From positions 62,001 to 126,000 of the forward strand of contig CANMML010000010.1 of NCBI GenBank assembly GCA_947499005.1: a stretch of 64,000 bases of DNA, written 5' to 3'. The stretch's first letter is position 1. Each line of letters opens with the position of its first letter. The notes beneath the pieces were generated by a model. That model was not told the origin of the DNA. It saw nothing but the letters and a program-made list of their open reading frames with translations, and did not search any database. Both the position numbers and the translations under genes were made by a program. Source of the stretch: an uncultured Aquimarina sp. (lineage in GTDB: Bacteria > Bacteroidota > Bacteroidia > Flavobacteriales > Flavobacteriaceae). Positions 35,893 to 45,682 of this stretch are shown here, in pieces.

Positions 35893-37161
35893 TTAATCTT
35901 CCTTTTTCTGAAAATATCTAACATAATCTACCTTCATACTTGTACCATCAATAGCATCAGTAACTTCTCCTCCTATTCTCGCTTTTAGAATCGCTAAACT
36001 TAATAAGATGTTTGTTTTCGCATGACAAAGCTCATTATCTTCTTCTCTAATCAATTTTCCATCAAAATAGAATTTAAACTCTGTAGGAGTCCATAAAAAT
36101 CCATAGGTATGGTAGTCTTTTGAAAAATCATCTCCTTCTTCCGTATCAAAATGAGCAAGTTCCACCCATTCCTTGTCTTTCAAATATTCTATTTTATAAT
36201 TTGTAATTAGGTTATACCATGTTTCAGTATCTTTTGTCCAAGCATTTGTAAATTGTATACACCCTATATCTACTGCTTTCTTAAATTTTAATGTAATCCA
36301 TTTTTCTCCTTTAATCTGTGAGATCCATTCATTATTGGCTCCTCTAACTACTCCATCAACTACATTTTCTGCATCAGTACTTCTTTCTCCTTTAAATACA
36401 TATTTCCCACTAGCGTCTACTTTAACATTCTTTTTTGCAGCATGATTTACAAGCTCGCTATAGTTATCAGCATCTTGTAGACGTCTAGGGTTTTTGGGAT
36501 ATCCTTTTCCTGTTGGTGCATACACAAAGATTTCTCCTATATTTATCTTTTTTCCATGCCTAGAAGAAATTCTTACTTTCTTTGTTTGTATTGGGTTTTC
36601 CAAAACATGAGAATAGCTGTCTTTAGGAATCTTACTTCCAAAGAAAAAAGGTACTGGATTATCTTCATGATGTCCATGCTCATCTTTATCCGTCCAATTA
36701 TGAATATTCGTATTTACCTTATTCGGGTAATGCCCTTCATTAACATCCAACTCAAAAGCTTTTTCACCTTCTGGTACTCCATTTTTAGGCCACATCCAAA
36801 AAGAATTGTTCGTTCCTGTGGCTCCTGCATATTTATACTTGGCCTCGAAATAACCATACCCAAAATCTTCTTTCGTCCAAATATTTCCACAGGTCCAATC
36901 TTGCCCTCCTCTACTTTCTTTCTTCGCTTTTAGTTCTAAAATACCATCATGCACTTCTGCATTTTCTCTCCAGCGACTACATAAAACGTATGCTCCTCCT
37001 GATTTAGAGTTTTGAGAATTCCAACGTTGGTCTAAATCAGCATCAGTTCCATTAAATTCTTCACTCCAACTTAATTCATAATTTTCTTTTATTTCCTTTG
37101 GTAATTGTGCCCAACTAGAAATAATACCGAACATAGATATTAGGATTATAGCCTTTTTCAT
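35893..37161 (-). CDS. GH16-family glycoside hydrolase with inserted discoidin-like domain
   Basis: Secreted endo-acting hydrolase, by context on a red-algal galactan (agar or porphyran). A Sec signal (to about residue 19) precedes the first GH16 half, with the retaining motif ELDVNE (Glu137 and Glu142) in FELDVNEGHYPNKVNTNIHNW. The second half resumes at FSKDYHTYGFLWTPTEFKFYFDG (~346) and ends SMKVDYVRYF. Between them (~186-343) lies a discoidin/F5/8C-like module (ENVVDGVV, NEWISQIKGEKWITLKFKKA, TNYKIEYLKDKEWVEL). The strand normally at its end (KKVRISSRHGKKINIGEIFVY) comes first, so the module looks circularly permuted. 422 residues, no T9SS tail. Last gene of the galactan operon, 6 bases after GH117. 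Confidence 0.86.
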   Translation of the reverse strand: MKKAIILISMFGIISSWAQLPKEIKENYELSWSEEFNGTDADLDQRWNSQNSKSGGAYVLCSRWRENAEVHDGILELKAKKESRGGQDWTCGNIWTKEDFGYGYFEAKYKYAGATGTNNSFWMWPKNGVPEGEKAFELDVNEGHYPNKVNTNIHNWTDKDEHGHHEDNPVPFFFGSKIPKDSYSHVLENPIQTKKVRISSRHGKKINIGEIFVYAPTGKGYPKNPRRLQDADNYSELVNHAAKKNVKVDASGKYVFKGERSTDAENVVDGVVRGANNEWISQIKGEKWITLKFKKAVDIGCIQFTNAWTKDTETWYNLITNYKIEYLKDKEWVELAHFDTEEGDDFSKDYHTYGFLWTPTEFKFYFDGKLIREEDNELCHAKTNILLSLAILKARIGGEVTDAIDGTSMKVDYVRYFQKKED

Positions 37162-37167
37162 AAGAAA

Positions 37168-38499
37168 TTATTTTGAACTTAAAATTTTAGCATTATCAGT
37201 ATGAATTCTTTCAATTTGATCTTTACTTAAAGGTTTTGAAAAGAATACCTCTTTTTTGAACTTGGTTTGTGTCTGCTTTAACTTAAGATCTTTAACATCT
37301 AAACTTAAATCACAATCAAACCTTCCAAGGATAGTATGATCCTTACTCCAATCATCAGCGGCATTATCAAAATGCGATAGCCCCCAAGTAATTCCTCTAC
37401 CATTTCCATTACTATCGAAGGCGTCTGGCACACAAGGGCCTGCTGCAATAGGCAATAAAGCTGTTACGGAAGCAACACTAAAATTAACACCATCTGGAGC
37501 ATACTGAATGGTATTAGCTTCATTACCATTTCGAGTAGCTATGGTTGCAATCCCTTCTTCGAAAGGAAAATATGCAGTTTCATGACTAGAATTTAATATT
37601 GGATTTAATGGGTGTTTTTCAAAAGGTCCCAAAGGATTGTCTGCTATAGCTAAACCATTTACACATAAATAATCTGGTCGATCTCCAAAGGCAGCTTTGT
37701 AATACAAATAGATTTTCCCTTTATATACCAATGGATAAGGATCGTGAATTGAAAATTGATCCCACGTTCCTGGTTTTCCATTTTCAACTACAATTTTATT
37801 TAATGGTGTCCAAGGTCCATCTGGAGAATCTGCATAGGAAACCGTTACTGGGCAGTGATCACCTTTTTTTCCACTAGCTTCCATAAATCCCTGATAGTAC
37901 AGATAATACTTCCCCTTAAACTTTAAAATATCCGGAGTAGCTACTGAGCGCCATCCTACAATGGGTTTTGATGGTCGTGTTACCGCCACACCTTGCTCTT
38001 CCCAAGTAAATCCATCTTTACTGGTAGCATACCATATTTCACATAAATCCCAATCTGCTGAAGGAATTTCATCTGTAGATAAATGTGCATTCCCGTAACC
38101 TACTGGTGGGTATTTTGTGTGTCTTTTGGTATACCAAACGTAGTATTTCCCATTTTCAATAATAACCTTAGAAGGGTCTCTACGAGAGATTGTTCCATCT
38201 CCACCATGATAATCAAATCCTTTCAACTGAGTATATGCAAAACTTGTAAACAGTTCGTTATCTTCAGGACGAGGTGTTTTATAATCTGTATATAAGCGTT
38301 CCATAGCTTTACTTAATGGACGATCAGGCTTCGTTTGGGGAATATCCCAAGGAAAACCACCGTAATCTTTTTTCTGCTCTAAAGAAGATGTCTCTTGCTC
38401 TTTTGATTTACTCTTTTCGCTTTTTCCTTTTGCTCCGGAATAACATGAAATCAATTGAATTGACACGATCAAAGCAAATATGATTTTAACTACCTTCAT
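37168..38499 (-). CDS. GH117 alpha-1,3-(3,6-anhydro)-L-galactosidase-like lipoprotein
   Basis: Predicted neoagarooligosaccharide hydrolase that removes non-reducing 3,6-anhydro-L-galactose. The five-bladed propeller family marks are strong: GTISRRDPSKVI with Asp108, FSIHDPYPLVYKGKIYLYYK with Asp253, and SSHETAYFPFEEG with His306-Glu307, matching the Asp/Asp/Glu set and the adjacent His used in GH117 enzymes. The N-terminal SKAMERLYTDYKTPRPEDNE is also typical of the family. A lipobox (IQLISC, Cys19) and a Ser/Lys/Glu-rich tether show membrane anchoring. 443 residues. It lies between GH2 (60-base gap) and GH16 (6-base gap). Confidence 0.92.
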   Translation of the reverse strand: MKVVKIIFALIVSIQLISCYSGAKGKSEKSKSKEQETSSLEQKKDYGGFPWDIPQTKPDRPLSKAMERLYTDYKTPRPEDNELFTSFAYTQLKGFDYHGGDGTISRRDPSKVIIENGKYYVWYTKRHTKYPPVGYGNAHLSTDEIPSADWDLCEIWYATSKDGFTWEEQGVAVTRPSKPIVGWRSVATPDILKFKGKYYLYYQGFMEASGKKGDHCPVTVSYADSPDGPWTPLNKIVVENGKPGTWDQFSIHDPYPLVYKGKIYLYYKAAFGDRPDYLCVNGLAIADNPLGPFEKHPLNPILNSSHETAYFPFEEGIATIATRNGNEANTIQYAPDGVNFSVASVTALLPIAAGPCVPDAFDSNGNGRGITWGLSHFDNAADDWSKDHTILGRFDCDLSLDVKDLKLKQTQTKFKKEVFFSKPLSKDQIERIHTDNAKILSSK

Positions 38500-38559
38500 T
38501 ATTTTGATTTTAGTTTACTACTATTTATCCAATATATTTTCTTAACCAAAAACTTAAGA

Positions 38560-40293
38560 TTAAGGCTTTATAGGCTCTAGTTGCCAATTTTTATTTATCT
38601 CTTGAATTTGATAATATGCCTTTTTCTTTTCTCTATTTTCGCTTACCACTCCCCATTCTCTAAAACCAGATTTGGGTGTTCCTTTATAGTTACTTCGGTA
38701 ATCATTATATGACCAAAGAGATACCCCTACTAAATAAGGAAACTCCTTCAATTTTTTCAAATCTGCTATCAACTCTTCTGAGAATTCAGAATCTGGAGCA
38801 GGGCCTATTTGAGATCTTCCTATTTCGGACATAAAAATGGGCTTCCCTGGAAACTTTTTATGTGTTTTAGTTACGGCCTTAACAGCATCTCCGTAAGAAT
38901 TGATACAAATAAAATCTAGTTTTTCAAATGGTTCATTTGTTAAGTTAACATTATCACCATAGGCCGTAAGACTTACATAAGTCTTTAAACGTGTTTGATC
39001 TAATTCTTCAACATAATCCAACATCGAATCGATATATTCATATTGATCCTTAGTAAGTGTTTTATCGGCCCACTCACCTTCTGGGTCTCTTAGTTCGTTA
39101 CCTACACTCCAACCTATTACAGAAGGATGATTAAAATCTCTTTCGATCATTTCACGCATCCATTTTTTGGCAAGAGGACTATCCTTAAAAGTTTGAGGAT
39201 CATCATCACCCCATACAGGTATTTCTTGAATTAAAAGATACCCTTCTCTATCACAAAAATCTAAAAGGGTCTTGGATAGTGGAGCATGCATTAATCTCGA
39301 AAATCGTCCCCCTAAAGCTTTGATATCTTCCATATCAGCTTCTACAATATGTTTAGGTTCTGTATTTCCATATTTTGGATGATCATGAACTCTATTTAGT
39401 CCATTTTCACGTAGTGGTTTATTATTTAAAAAAAGCTGTTCTCCTCTAGCTTCAATTTTTCGAATTCCAAAATTATCTGTAAGTGTGTGGACTATTTTTC
39501 CATTAACCTTTAGTTTTGAAGTTAATTTATACAAATTAGGATGATCTAAATCCCATAACTTATAAAGGCTTAAATCTGCAGGGTAACTCATTTTAGTTTC
39601 TATAGTACCCAATGAAGAAATCGTAACAGGCACCTCACCCAGTAATGTTCCATCTATATAGGACATCACTTTCACTTCATTATTCTCATTACTAAGGTTT
39701 TCTATAGCATGTTTAATTACGAAAGAAATTTGTCCCTTCTCAAAATCTGGTGTTGCATCTATGTGTTGATATTTCATTCTGGCTTTATCAAATGCTTCCA
39801 ATGAAACAGTACGACTAATACCACCCCAAGCCCACCAAGCTCCACGTTTGTAGGAGTTATCAGCCATCACAACTAATTCATTAGGCTGACCTGGTAATAA
39901 TTCTTGATTAATATTGAATTCAAATGGGGTATAACCACCAACATGTTTTCCTAATAATTTTCCATTCAACCAAATTTTTGCCGTTTGATATACTGCTCCA
40001 AAGTGGATTTGAATATGTTTATCCGACCAAGAAGCTGGAACCTCAAACGAACGTCTGTAAAATGCTTTTCCGCTATACGTACTGTACTTTTCTTTAGTAT
40101 CCCAATTTCCTGGCACAGTAATAGAATCCCATGCTTTTATTGCTTTTTGTTGTTCATAGGTTTCAACATCTTCCGAAGCTAAAAATTGCCAAGTACCATC
40201 TAAAGATATTTTAGTATCTATGGGTTCACTAGCACATGATAATAGGCTAGTAAAGATGAAAAAGCTTAAAAATAACTTATAAAAATAATCCAT
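38560..40293 (-). CDS. GH2-family exo-beta-glycosidase (beta-galactosidase-like) lipoprotein
   Basis: A retaining glycoside hydrolase of 577 residues. Three domains are visible: jelly-roll sugar-binding domain (~28-170, GTWQFLAS...GGISRTVSL), immunoglobulin-like domain (~175-275) and TIM barrel (~285-570). Acid/base Glu400 is in GWSVGNELRDP and nucleophile Glu490 in PIFMSEIGRS. The lipobox LLSC (Cys20) makes it a lipoprotein. In this operon it most likely trims galactose from agar/porphyran oligosaccharides, but GH2 enzymes also act on mannosides and glucuronides. 12 bases after the FAD gene. Confidence 0.9.
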   Translation of the reverse strand: MDYFYKLFLSFFIFTSLLSCASEPIDTKISLDGTWQFLASEDVETYEQQKAIKAWDSITVPGNWDTKEKYSTYSGKAFYRRSFEVPASWSDKHIQIHFGAVYQTAKIWLNGKLLGKHVGGYTPFEFNINQELLPGQPNELVVMADNSYKRGAWWAWGGISRTVSLEAFDKARMKYQHIDATPDFEKGQISFVIKHAIENLSNENNEVKVMSYIDGTLLGEVPVTISSLGTIETKMSYPADLSLYKLWDLDHPNLYKLTSKLKVNGKIVHTLTDNFGIRKIEARGEQLFLNNKPLRENGLNRVHDHPKYGNTEPKHIVEADMEDIKALGGRFSRLMHAPLSKTLLDFCDREGYLLIQEIPVWGDDDPQTFKDSPLAKKWMREMIERDFNHPSVIGWSVGNELRDPEGEWADKTLTKDQYEYIDSMLDYVEELDQTRLKTYVSLTAYGDNVNLTNEPFEKLDFICINSYGDAVKAVTKTHKKFPGKPIFMSEIGRSQIGPAPDSEFSEELIADLKKLKEFPYLVGVSLWSYNDYRSNYKGTPKSGFREWGVVSENREKKKAYYQIQEINKNWQLEPIKP

Positions 40294-40305
40294 TTTAATA
40301 TTAAA

Positions 40306-42585
40306 TTATGCTACAAAAACCTCAAATAATGCAGCCGGAACTGATTTTGAAGGGTGTTCTAGCTTTATACGTAATCCTTTGGTATTAATTGATTCTTCCA
40401 ACACTATAGTATTAATAGTCTGGTAATTCCCTTCCTTTTCGAAAAGTAAATCACCTTCTGCACTATATATTTTATAGGTATTGATACAAAAAGGGATGAT
40501 ATCCTCTGGGTGACCATATTGTACGGTTTCCATAGCATGGTCATAATCTGTATCAAAAAACAACTTAATTTGTTCTATGTTTTGTGCTTCTTCCCAATTA
40601 ATAATTACCTCTGGAGTAGTATCATTAAAATCTGCTACCCATGCATTAGTCCCCTTCCAAGGTCTAACATAACCATTACCTAAATTAGAAGTTTCATAGA
40701 TCTCTAAAGCCGGCTCTATATTTAATGCTATGTTTTTCCCTTCTGGTCTTCTATTAGGAATCCAAAATTCAAAAGCATCAACACCAATACCATCTGGGGG
40801 TGTTTGTTTCCCTGTATTAGATACCTTTTTGTTTACTCCATTAAAGGCAGTCATTATACCTGTAATTAATTGGTCACTTTCTTGCAATTCTAACTTTTCA
40901 TTCGCCATAAAAGTGACAAAAGCATAGCTACTTTCTGATATTGTAGCTTCAAAACTAAATTCTATAGTTTGTTCTCCCTTTTCAATGGAAATTATTTTTT
41001 GTTCTAAAATAACTTCGGGAGTATAATTATAGGCTAACTCTGATGTACGTAATTGTACTTCTAATTGAGTCGCTTCTTGTGCTTTTATAGTTACTTTAAA
41101 GCTATACTTTGTGTTTGTTTTTAAAGGCAACAATTGTGCTACAGAAACATCAAGTGGTAACCAATTACCATTAGTTTCTATTTGAGAAAGCTTTAATGTA
41201 GAACTTGCCTCAACAGTAGCTTTGTTCAACAAATTACTTTTAGATTGTATAGGAACATTACAAATACTTTGCCCATCAATATTCAACTGATTTTGAAGTG
41301 TTTTTATTCTTCCTTCTTCCAGGATTTGTGCTGGCAGTACTTTTTCTGAAGTACACATAGCCGCTGCTGTACCAACTGCTTGAGCTCCAAACCCACAAGT
41401 TAACATAACTCGAGTAGATCCAAAAGCAACATGCGAAGCACTGATAATACGACCTGCTAAGAATAGGTTATTAATATTCTTGCTTACAAAGCTTCTGTAA
41501 GGAATATCATATACCCCTTTAGAATGCCATTGAGTACAACCAGAAAGCTCGCTATAAATTCCATCAGCAGGATGCAAATCTAATGCCCATCCTCCAAATG
41601 CTATGGCATCATCAAAGGCTTCCTGACCTAAAACATCTTGCTGCTTCATCATATAAAGCCCATCAAAACGACGACTTTCACGCTTTCCAGGAACGTTAGC
41701 AACCCACTCTAAGTCTAGGTTTTCTACATCTTCGAATTCACCCGAATTCTTAATGTAATTCCATACTCCATAAATTACTTTCCAAAGTTCCCATTTGATT
41801 TCTTCAGTTTCATGAATGGTATCCTTTCTTCCCCCAAATTCGAACCACCAAAAATTACATCCTTTATGATTCTTTCGAATCAATTTATGACGTGGTATAT
41901 CGTTAATATCTTGTAATGCATATGAGGGTGCCACATATTTTACAGACTTATCCGATTCTTTACTATAGAAAAACATGGAATGCCCTAATAACTGACCATA
42001 GGCTTCATCTGGGGCGAAAAGCTCTCCGAATTCTTCTTTTGACTCTGCTCCAATTCTAAAACTTGCTCCTGTCTTGAAACCTACGATTCCATCTCCCGAA
42101 GCGTCACAAAATAGCGGAGCTTTTATATAATATTCTGTAGAATTTTGGCTATTAAAAGCCTTAACAGATTTAATGGTATGATCGTCTGATTTTTCGACAT
42201 CATTAACCGCTGTATTTAATAGCAATATAATATTGGGCTCGTTTGTTACCTTTTCTAACAAAACAGTGTCAAAAATAATAGGGTTTCCTTCTCTATTGCG
42301 GTATAAATTTTCTACCATAATCTCATCAATAAGCCCCCCTTCACGAGACCATCGATTGTTATTTCCCATATGTGAAGTTGCTCCTAAAGCCCACAATCGA
42401 ACTTCAGATGATGCATTACCTCCTAATACAGGTCGATCTTGGATCAAAATCGTTTTTGTTCCTTTTCTTGCTGCGGATATAGCAGCACATACTCCAGCTA
42501 AACCACCACCCACTACTACAAAATCAGTACTATACTTTTTGATTTTGCTTTCTCTACCTTCTTGACTAAATGCTTCTGTAATCAC
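40306..42585 (-). CDS. FAD-dependent oxidoreductase with C-terminal carbohydrate-binding-like domain
   Basis: A 759-residue flavoprotein of the FAD_oxidored (PF12831-like) type. The dinucleotide motif VVVGGGLAGVCAAISAARKG is near residues 23-42, followed by GGNASSEVRLWALG and, near residue 385, LFLAGRIISASHVAFGSTRVM. The C-terminal ~300 residues are beta-rich and end in a discoidin-like module (VIINWEEAQNIEQIKLFFDTD). There is no signal peptide, so it is cytosolic and should act on an imported sugar. Translation seems to start at a GTG (42583-42585) and overlaps the symporter stop by 20 bases. The chemistry is not established and is an interesting gap in the pathway. Confidence 0.85.
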   Translation of the reverse strand: MITEAFSQEGRESKIKKYSTDFVVVGGGLAGVCAAISAARKGTKTILIQDRPVLGGNASSEVRLWALGATSHMGNNNRWSREGGLIDEIMVENLYRNREGNPIIFDTVLLEKVTNEPNIILLLNTAVNDVEKSDDHTIKSVKAFNSQNSTEYYIKAPLFCDASGDGIVGFKTGASFRIGAESKEEFGELFAPDEAYGQLLGHSMFFYSKESDKSVKYVAPSYALQDINDIPRHKLIRKNHKGCNFWWFEFGGRKDTIHETEEIKWELWKVIYGVWNYIKNSGEFEDVENLDLEWVANVPGKRESRRFDGLYMMKQQDVLGQEAFDDAIAFGGWALDLHPADGIYSELSGCTQWHSKGVYDIPYRSFVSKNINNLFLAGRIISASHVAFGSTRVMLTCGFGAQAVGTAAAMCTSEKVLPAQILEEGRIKTLQNQLNIDGQSICNVPIQSKSNLLNKATVEASSTLKLSQIETNGNWLPLDVSVAQLLPLKTNTKYSFKVTIKAQEATQLEVQLRTSELAYNYTPEVILEQKIISIEKGEQTIEFSFEATISESSYAFVTFMANEKLELQESDQLITGIMTAFNGVNKKVSNTGKQTPPDGIGVDAFEFWIPNRRPEGKNIALNIEPALEIYETSNLGNGYVRPWKGTNAWVADFNDTTPEVIINWEEAQNIEQIKLFFDTDYDHAMETVQYGHPEDIIPFCINTYKIYSAEGDLLFEKEGNYQTINTIVLEESINTKGLRIKLEHPSKSVPAALFEVFVA

Positions 42586-44233
42586 TATTAGCTATATCTC
42601 TATTATTATATATGATAAAAATTCCTAGGATTAGAACGATTATTCCAACGGCTCCGACTATTAATGTACCGACATTGGCAAAAAAAGTAAGCACCAATAT
42701 CAATAGCCCAATTGTACTAATACCCATTCCGATAATACGTCCACCTCGTTTATTGCTGTTTTCTTTGCTTTCAGTTTTGGAAGAGACAACCTCTTCACTA
42801 TAACTCACTACAACTACTTCTTTTCCTTGGAAATACTTAAATAATTCTATGGCTATTAACAAAACAATAGGAATACCAACTCCCATTGTCATTTCAGTAG
42901 TTCTATCTAATGAAATGTCTAATAGTTGGGGAGCTATAAATTTGAAAAAGGCATTCACGAGAAGTGAAATAATCGTAACAACTAACATGCTAACACCTGT
43001 AGATCTTTTAGAAAACAAAGCCCATAATGGTGGTAAAAACATTGCTGCTCCAGTCAATGCAGCAATACTCATAACTACTTCTACAATACCCCCCATAAAA
43101 GGCACTAATAATGCTACAACTATAGTCAATAGGCCTAAAATTACGGTAGCTGTCCTACCTACTTTGATAAGTTTTTTATCACTGGATTTTGGAAATATAT
43201 TTTTATAAATATCATTAGTAATAACCCCTGCAGAAATATTCAACGTAGTATTTACAGAACTAGAGGTTGCGAAAACCATACCTCCTAGCATTAACCCCAA
43301 CATCCCTACTGGCATCACTTCTTTACACATTAATAAATAGGCTCCTTCATCGGCTAATTCTGCTAAGTTTGGATTTAATACTCTGTAGATCATTGGAGGT
43401 AGCATCCAAATTAGAGGACTAATCGTATATAAGCTACCAAATAACCATCCTACTTTTTTGGCATCTTTAGGAATAGCTACACTGGTATAGCGTTGAACGT
43501 ATGCCCAATTTCCCGCTATAAAAAATAAATTATATAACCCGAATGCTATTAAAAAGGGAATAGAATATTCTTCTGTGACTAGATTGAAGAAGTTTTCAGG
43601 AGCTTTATCTATAAAGGTACTGATCCCACCTACTTTTTTAAACGATAGAGGTAATACTATAAATACTGCGGCTGTTAAAACGACAAACTGTAATACATCA
43701 GTAACAATTACTGCCCAAAGCCCCCCTATTGCTGTGTAAAGTAAAATCAAAATTCCCAACACAATAATACTTGTGGTAATAGGTATTCCTGTAGAAACTT
43801 CTACTATTTTAGCTACAGGGTATAAAAACGCCCCTGTTGTAAACAAGGATACAAATAGAAATAAATAAGTATATATTTTTTGAGTTTGTAACCCCAAGCG
43901 TTCGGTAATAAAAGATGCTGCTGTGATAGCTTTGGTTTTTTGCCATTTTGGCGCTATGAAAAAACCAATGATGACACCTGCTATTGCCATAGTCCACTGA
44001 ATAGAAATAGCTACCCAACCACTCGAATAGGCTATCGATCCCCATACAACAAAAGTACCTGCTGAGAAAAAGCTCATAAATAGAGATAACCCACTCATCC
44101 ACCACGGTAAAGCACCTCCTGCTGCAAAAAATGAACTAACATCTTTTCCTGATTTTGAAAAACTAATTCCACATATGAAAATAAGTACAGTAAAAAGTAG
44201 AATTACTATAATATCAATAGAGCTCATATACAA
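42566..44233 (-). CDS. Sodium:solute symporter (SSS family)
   Basis: A 555-residue Na+-coupled transporter with about 13-14 membrane helices. The SSS signatures are present in the first helices (SFFAAGGALPWWMSGLSLFMSFFSAGTF) and in FIAGNWAYVQRYTSVAIPKDAKK. First gene of the galactan operon; overlaps the FAD gene by 20 bases. It probably imports the mono- or disaccharide released by GH117, GH2 and GH16. Its promoter region carries LacI-type operators. A SusC/SusD pair is not present, so this symporter is the only importer visible here. Confidence 0.92.
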   Translation of the reverse strand: MYMSSIDIIVILLFTVLIFICGISFSKSGKDVSSFFAAGGALPWWMSGLSLFMSFFSAGTFVVWGSIAYSSGWVAISIQWTMAIAGVIIGFFIAPKWQKTKAITAASFITERLGLQTQKIYTYLFLFVSLFTTGAFLYPVAKIVEVSTGIPITTSIIVLGILILLYTAIGGLWAVIVTDVLQFVVLTAAVFIVLPLSFKKVGGISTFIDKAPENFFNLVTEEYSIPFLIAFGLYNLFFIAGNWAYVQRYTSVAIPKDAKKVGWLFGSLYTISPLIWMLPPMIYRVLNPNLAELADEGAYLLMCKEVMPVGMLGLMLGGMVFATSSSVNTTLNISAGVITNDIYKNIFPKSSDKKLIKVGRTATVILGLLTIVVALLVPFMGGIVEVVMSIAALTGAAMFLPPLWALFSKRSTGVSMLVVTIISLLVNAFFKFIAPQLLDISLDRTTEMTMGVGIPIVLLIAIELFKYFQGKEVVVVSYSEEVVSSKTESKENSNKRGGRIIGMGISTIGLLILVLTFFANVGTLIVGAVGIIVLILGIFIIYNNRDIANSDYRSI

Positions 44234-44295
44234 GTATTTATGACAATTTAGTAAGTTTAAAAATGAACTTATATTGTTTTTGCTACTAATATTTT

Positions 44296-44346
44296 CGGAA
44301 ACGTTTCTGAAAACGTTATTTTTTTTCGGAAACGTTTTTATTTTCC
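44296..44346. promoter_or_regulatory. Three LacI-type operator sites between symporter and lacI
   Basis: Sites centred on AACGTT occur three times: CGGAAACGTTTCTG (44296-44309), TGAAAACGTTATT (44308-44320) and CGGAAACGTTTTTA (44327-44340). The outer two share CGGAAACGTTT. They resemble GalR/LacI operators and lie between two divergent genes, one encoding a LacI regulator. Confidence 0.75.
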
Positions 44347-44365
44347 GAAATTTGAAGTAAACTAC

Positions 44366-44450
44366 CTCGGAGCAAGCTCACGAGGCATTTTAAAGAAACA
44401 TCATTTTAATTTCAAGGCAAGCCTTGGGGTATTATACCCTTTGGCGGTGC
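44366..44450 (+). repeat. Dispersed intergenic repeat family R1, lacI leader copy
   Basis: Left part CTCGGAGCAAGCTCACGAGG (44366-44385), right part TTTCAAGGCAAGCCTTGGGG, TATTATACCCTTTGGCG (44411-44447). It lies between the operators and the lacI start, ending 24 bases before the ATG, so it is likely transcribed as leader. Confidence 0.8.
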
Positions 44451-44473
44451 CAATAAAAATTAGTTTACTCTTT

Positions 44474-45484
44474 ATGAAATATGTTACGATAAAAGACATT
44501 GCTAAAGAATTAAATGTTGCTGTATCTACAGTTTCACGAGCCTTTAATGATAAATATGATATCAAACCCGAAACAAGAGACCGGATTCTAAAAAAGGCAA
44601 CTGAAATGGGATATCGTCCCAACCCTATTGCAAGAAAACTGGTACAACAACGTAGTTTTAACATAGGCATTATTATTCCTGAATTTGAAAATTCTTTCTT
44701 CCCACAGGTAATTATGGGAGCACAAGAAGTCTTGTATCAACACAACTACCAAGTTCTTATTATGCAGTCTAACGAATCGGTTGATTTGGAAATTCAGAAT
44801 GCAAAAACACTAGTTGATAATATGGTTGATGGGCTTATTATCTCTCTATCAGGTGTAGGCAATAATTTATCCTATTATAAAGAGCTGACGGAAAAGAAAA
44901 TGCCTCTAGTCTTTTTTAATCGAGTTCCCGAAAACATAGAAACTTCAAAAGTTGTTTTTGATGATTACAAATGGGCTCTTTTTGCAACTGAACATTTAAT
45001 TCATCAAGGATTTGAGGATATTCTTTTTATATCTGGGCCTGATGAACTTATTCTTTCAAAAAATAGACGAAGAGGTTATGATGATGCCCATAAAAAACAC
45101 CGAATTCCGACTGGTGAAAAGATGACTTGTGGCTTTTCAATGCAAGATGGTGCTCAAATAGCGGAAAATTTAATTTCAAAAAATAATATCCCTAGAGCTA
45201 TACTTGCGGCTAACGATGCTTGCGCCATTGGAATGATACGTGTTTTTAAAGATTCTGGATTTAAAATCCCTGAAGATATTGCCATAGTCGGTTTTTCTGA
45301 AACCAAAATGGCAGCTCATATTTCCCCGACATTGACCTCAGTTGAACAGCCCACTTATGAAATAGGTAAAGCTGCTGCCCAACTGCTTTTAGAACAACTT
45401 CAAAATAAGGGAATTCATATCCCTCAAACCGTTGTATTAAATGGTCGATTGAATGTTAGGGAATCATCTGTCGTTTTAGGCTGA
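44474..45484 (+). CDS. LacI/GalR-family transcriptional regulator
   Basis: A 336-residue repressor of the galactan operon. The N-terminal HTH is intact (YVTIKDIAKELNVAVSTVSR, residues 3-22, with the hinge helix NPIARKLVQQRS). A periplasmic-binding-protein-like effector domain follows (IGIIIPEFENSFFPQVIMGAQ; IVGFSETKMAAHISPTLTSVEQP). I start at the ATG at 44474; the frame upstream is repeat sequence. It is divergent from the symporter, with three operator-like sites between. The inducer is probably a galactan-derived sugar. Confidence 0.92.
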   Translation: MKYVTIKDIAKELNVAVSTVSRAFNDKYDIKPETRDRILKKATEMGYRPNPIARKLVQQRSFNIGIIIPEFENSFFPQVIMGAQEVLYQHNYQVLIMQSNESVDLEIQNAKTLVDNMVDGLIISLSGVGNNLSYYKELTEKKMPLVFFNRVPENIETSKVVFDDYKWALFATEHLIHQGFEDILFISGPDELILSKNRRRGYDDAHKKHRIPTGEKMTCGFSMQDGAQIAENLISKNNIPRAILAANDACAIGMIRVFKDSGFKIPEDIAIVGFSETKMAAHISPTLTSVEQPTYEIGKAAAQLLLEQLQNKGIHIPQTVVLNGRLNVRESSVVLG

Positions 45485-45682
45485 TTGATATATACCAAAT
45501 TAAACTAATATTTATTTTGACCTCTCTACTTTCATACTATCTATAAAACAAATGAAAGTTCTAACCAAAACAGTTCGAATTTTTATATGATAGATTGACT
45601 ATTCAATATAATTAAAATGAACCTTTTCGATGATCTACCTAATCAGTATAATAGGAGAATTCTTTTTAGGGAGGTAAGCATA

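Noticed and set aside
44441..44473. Upstream start for the LacI regulator
   Set aside because: The added residues derive from the repeat tail; the ATG at 44474 begins at the usual position relative to the HTH.
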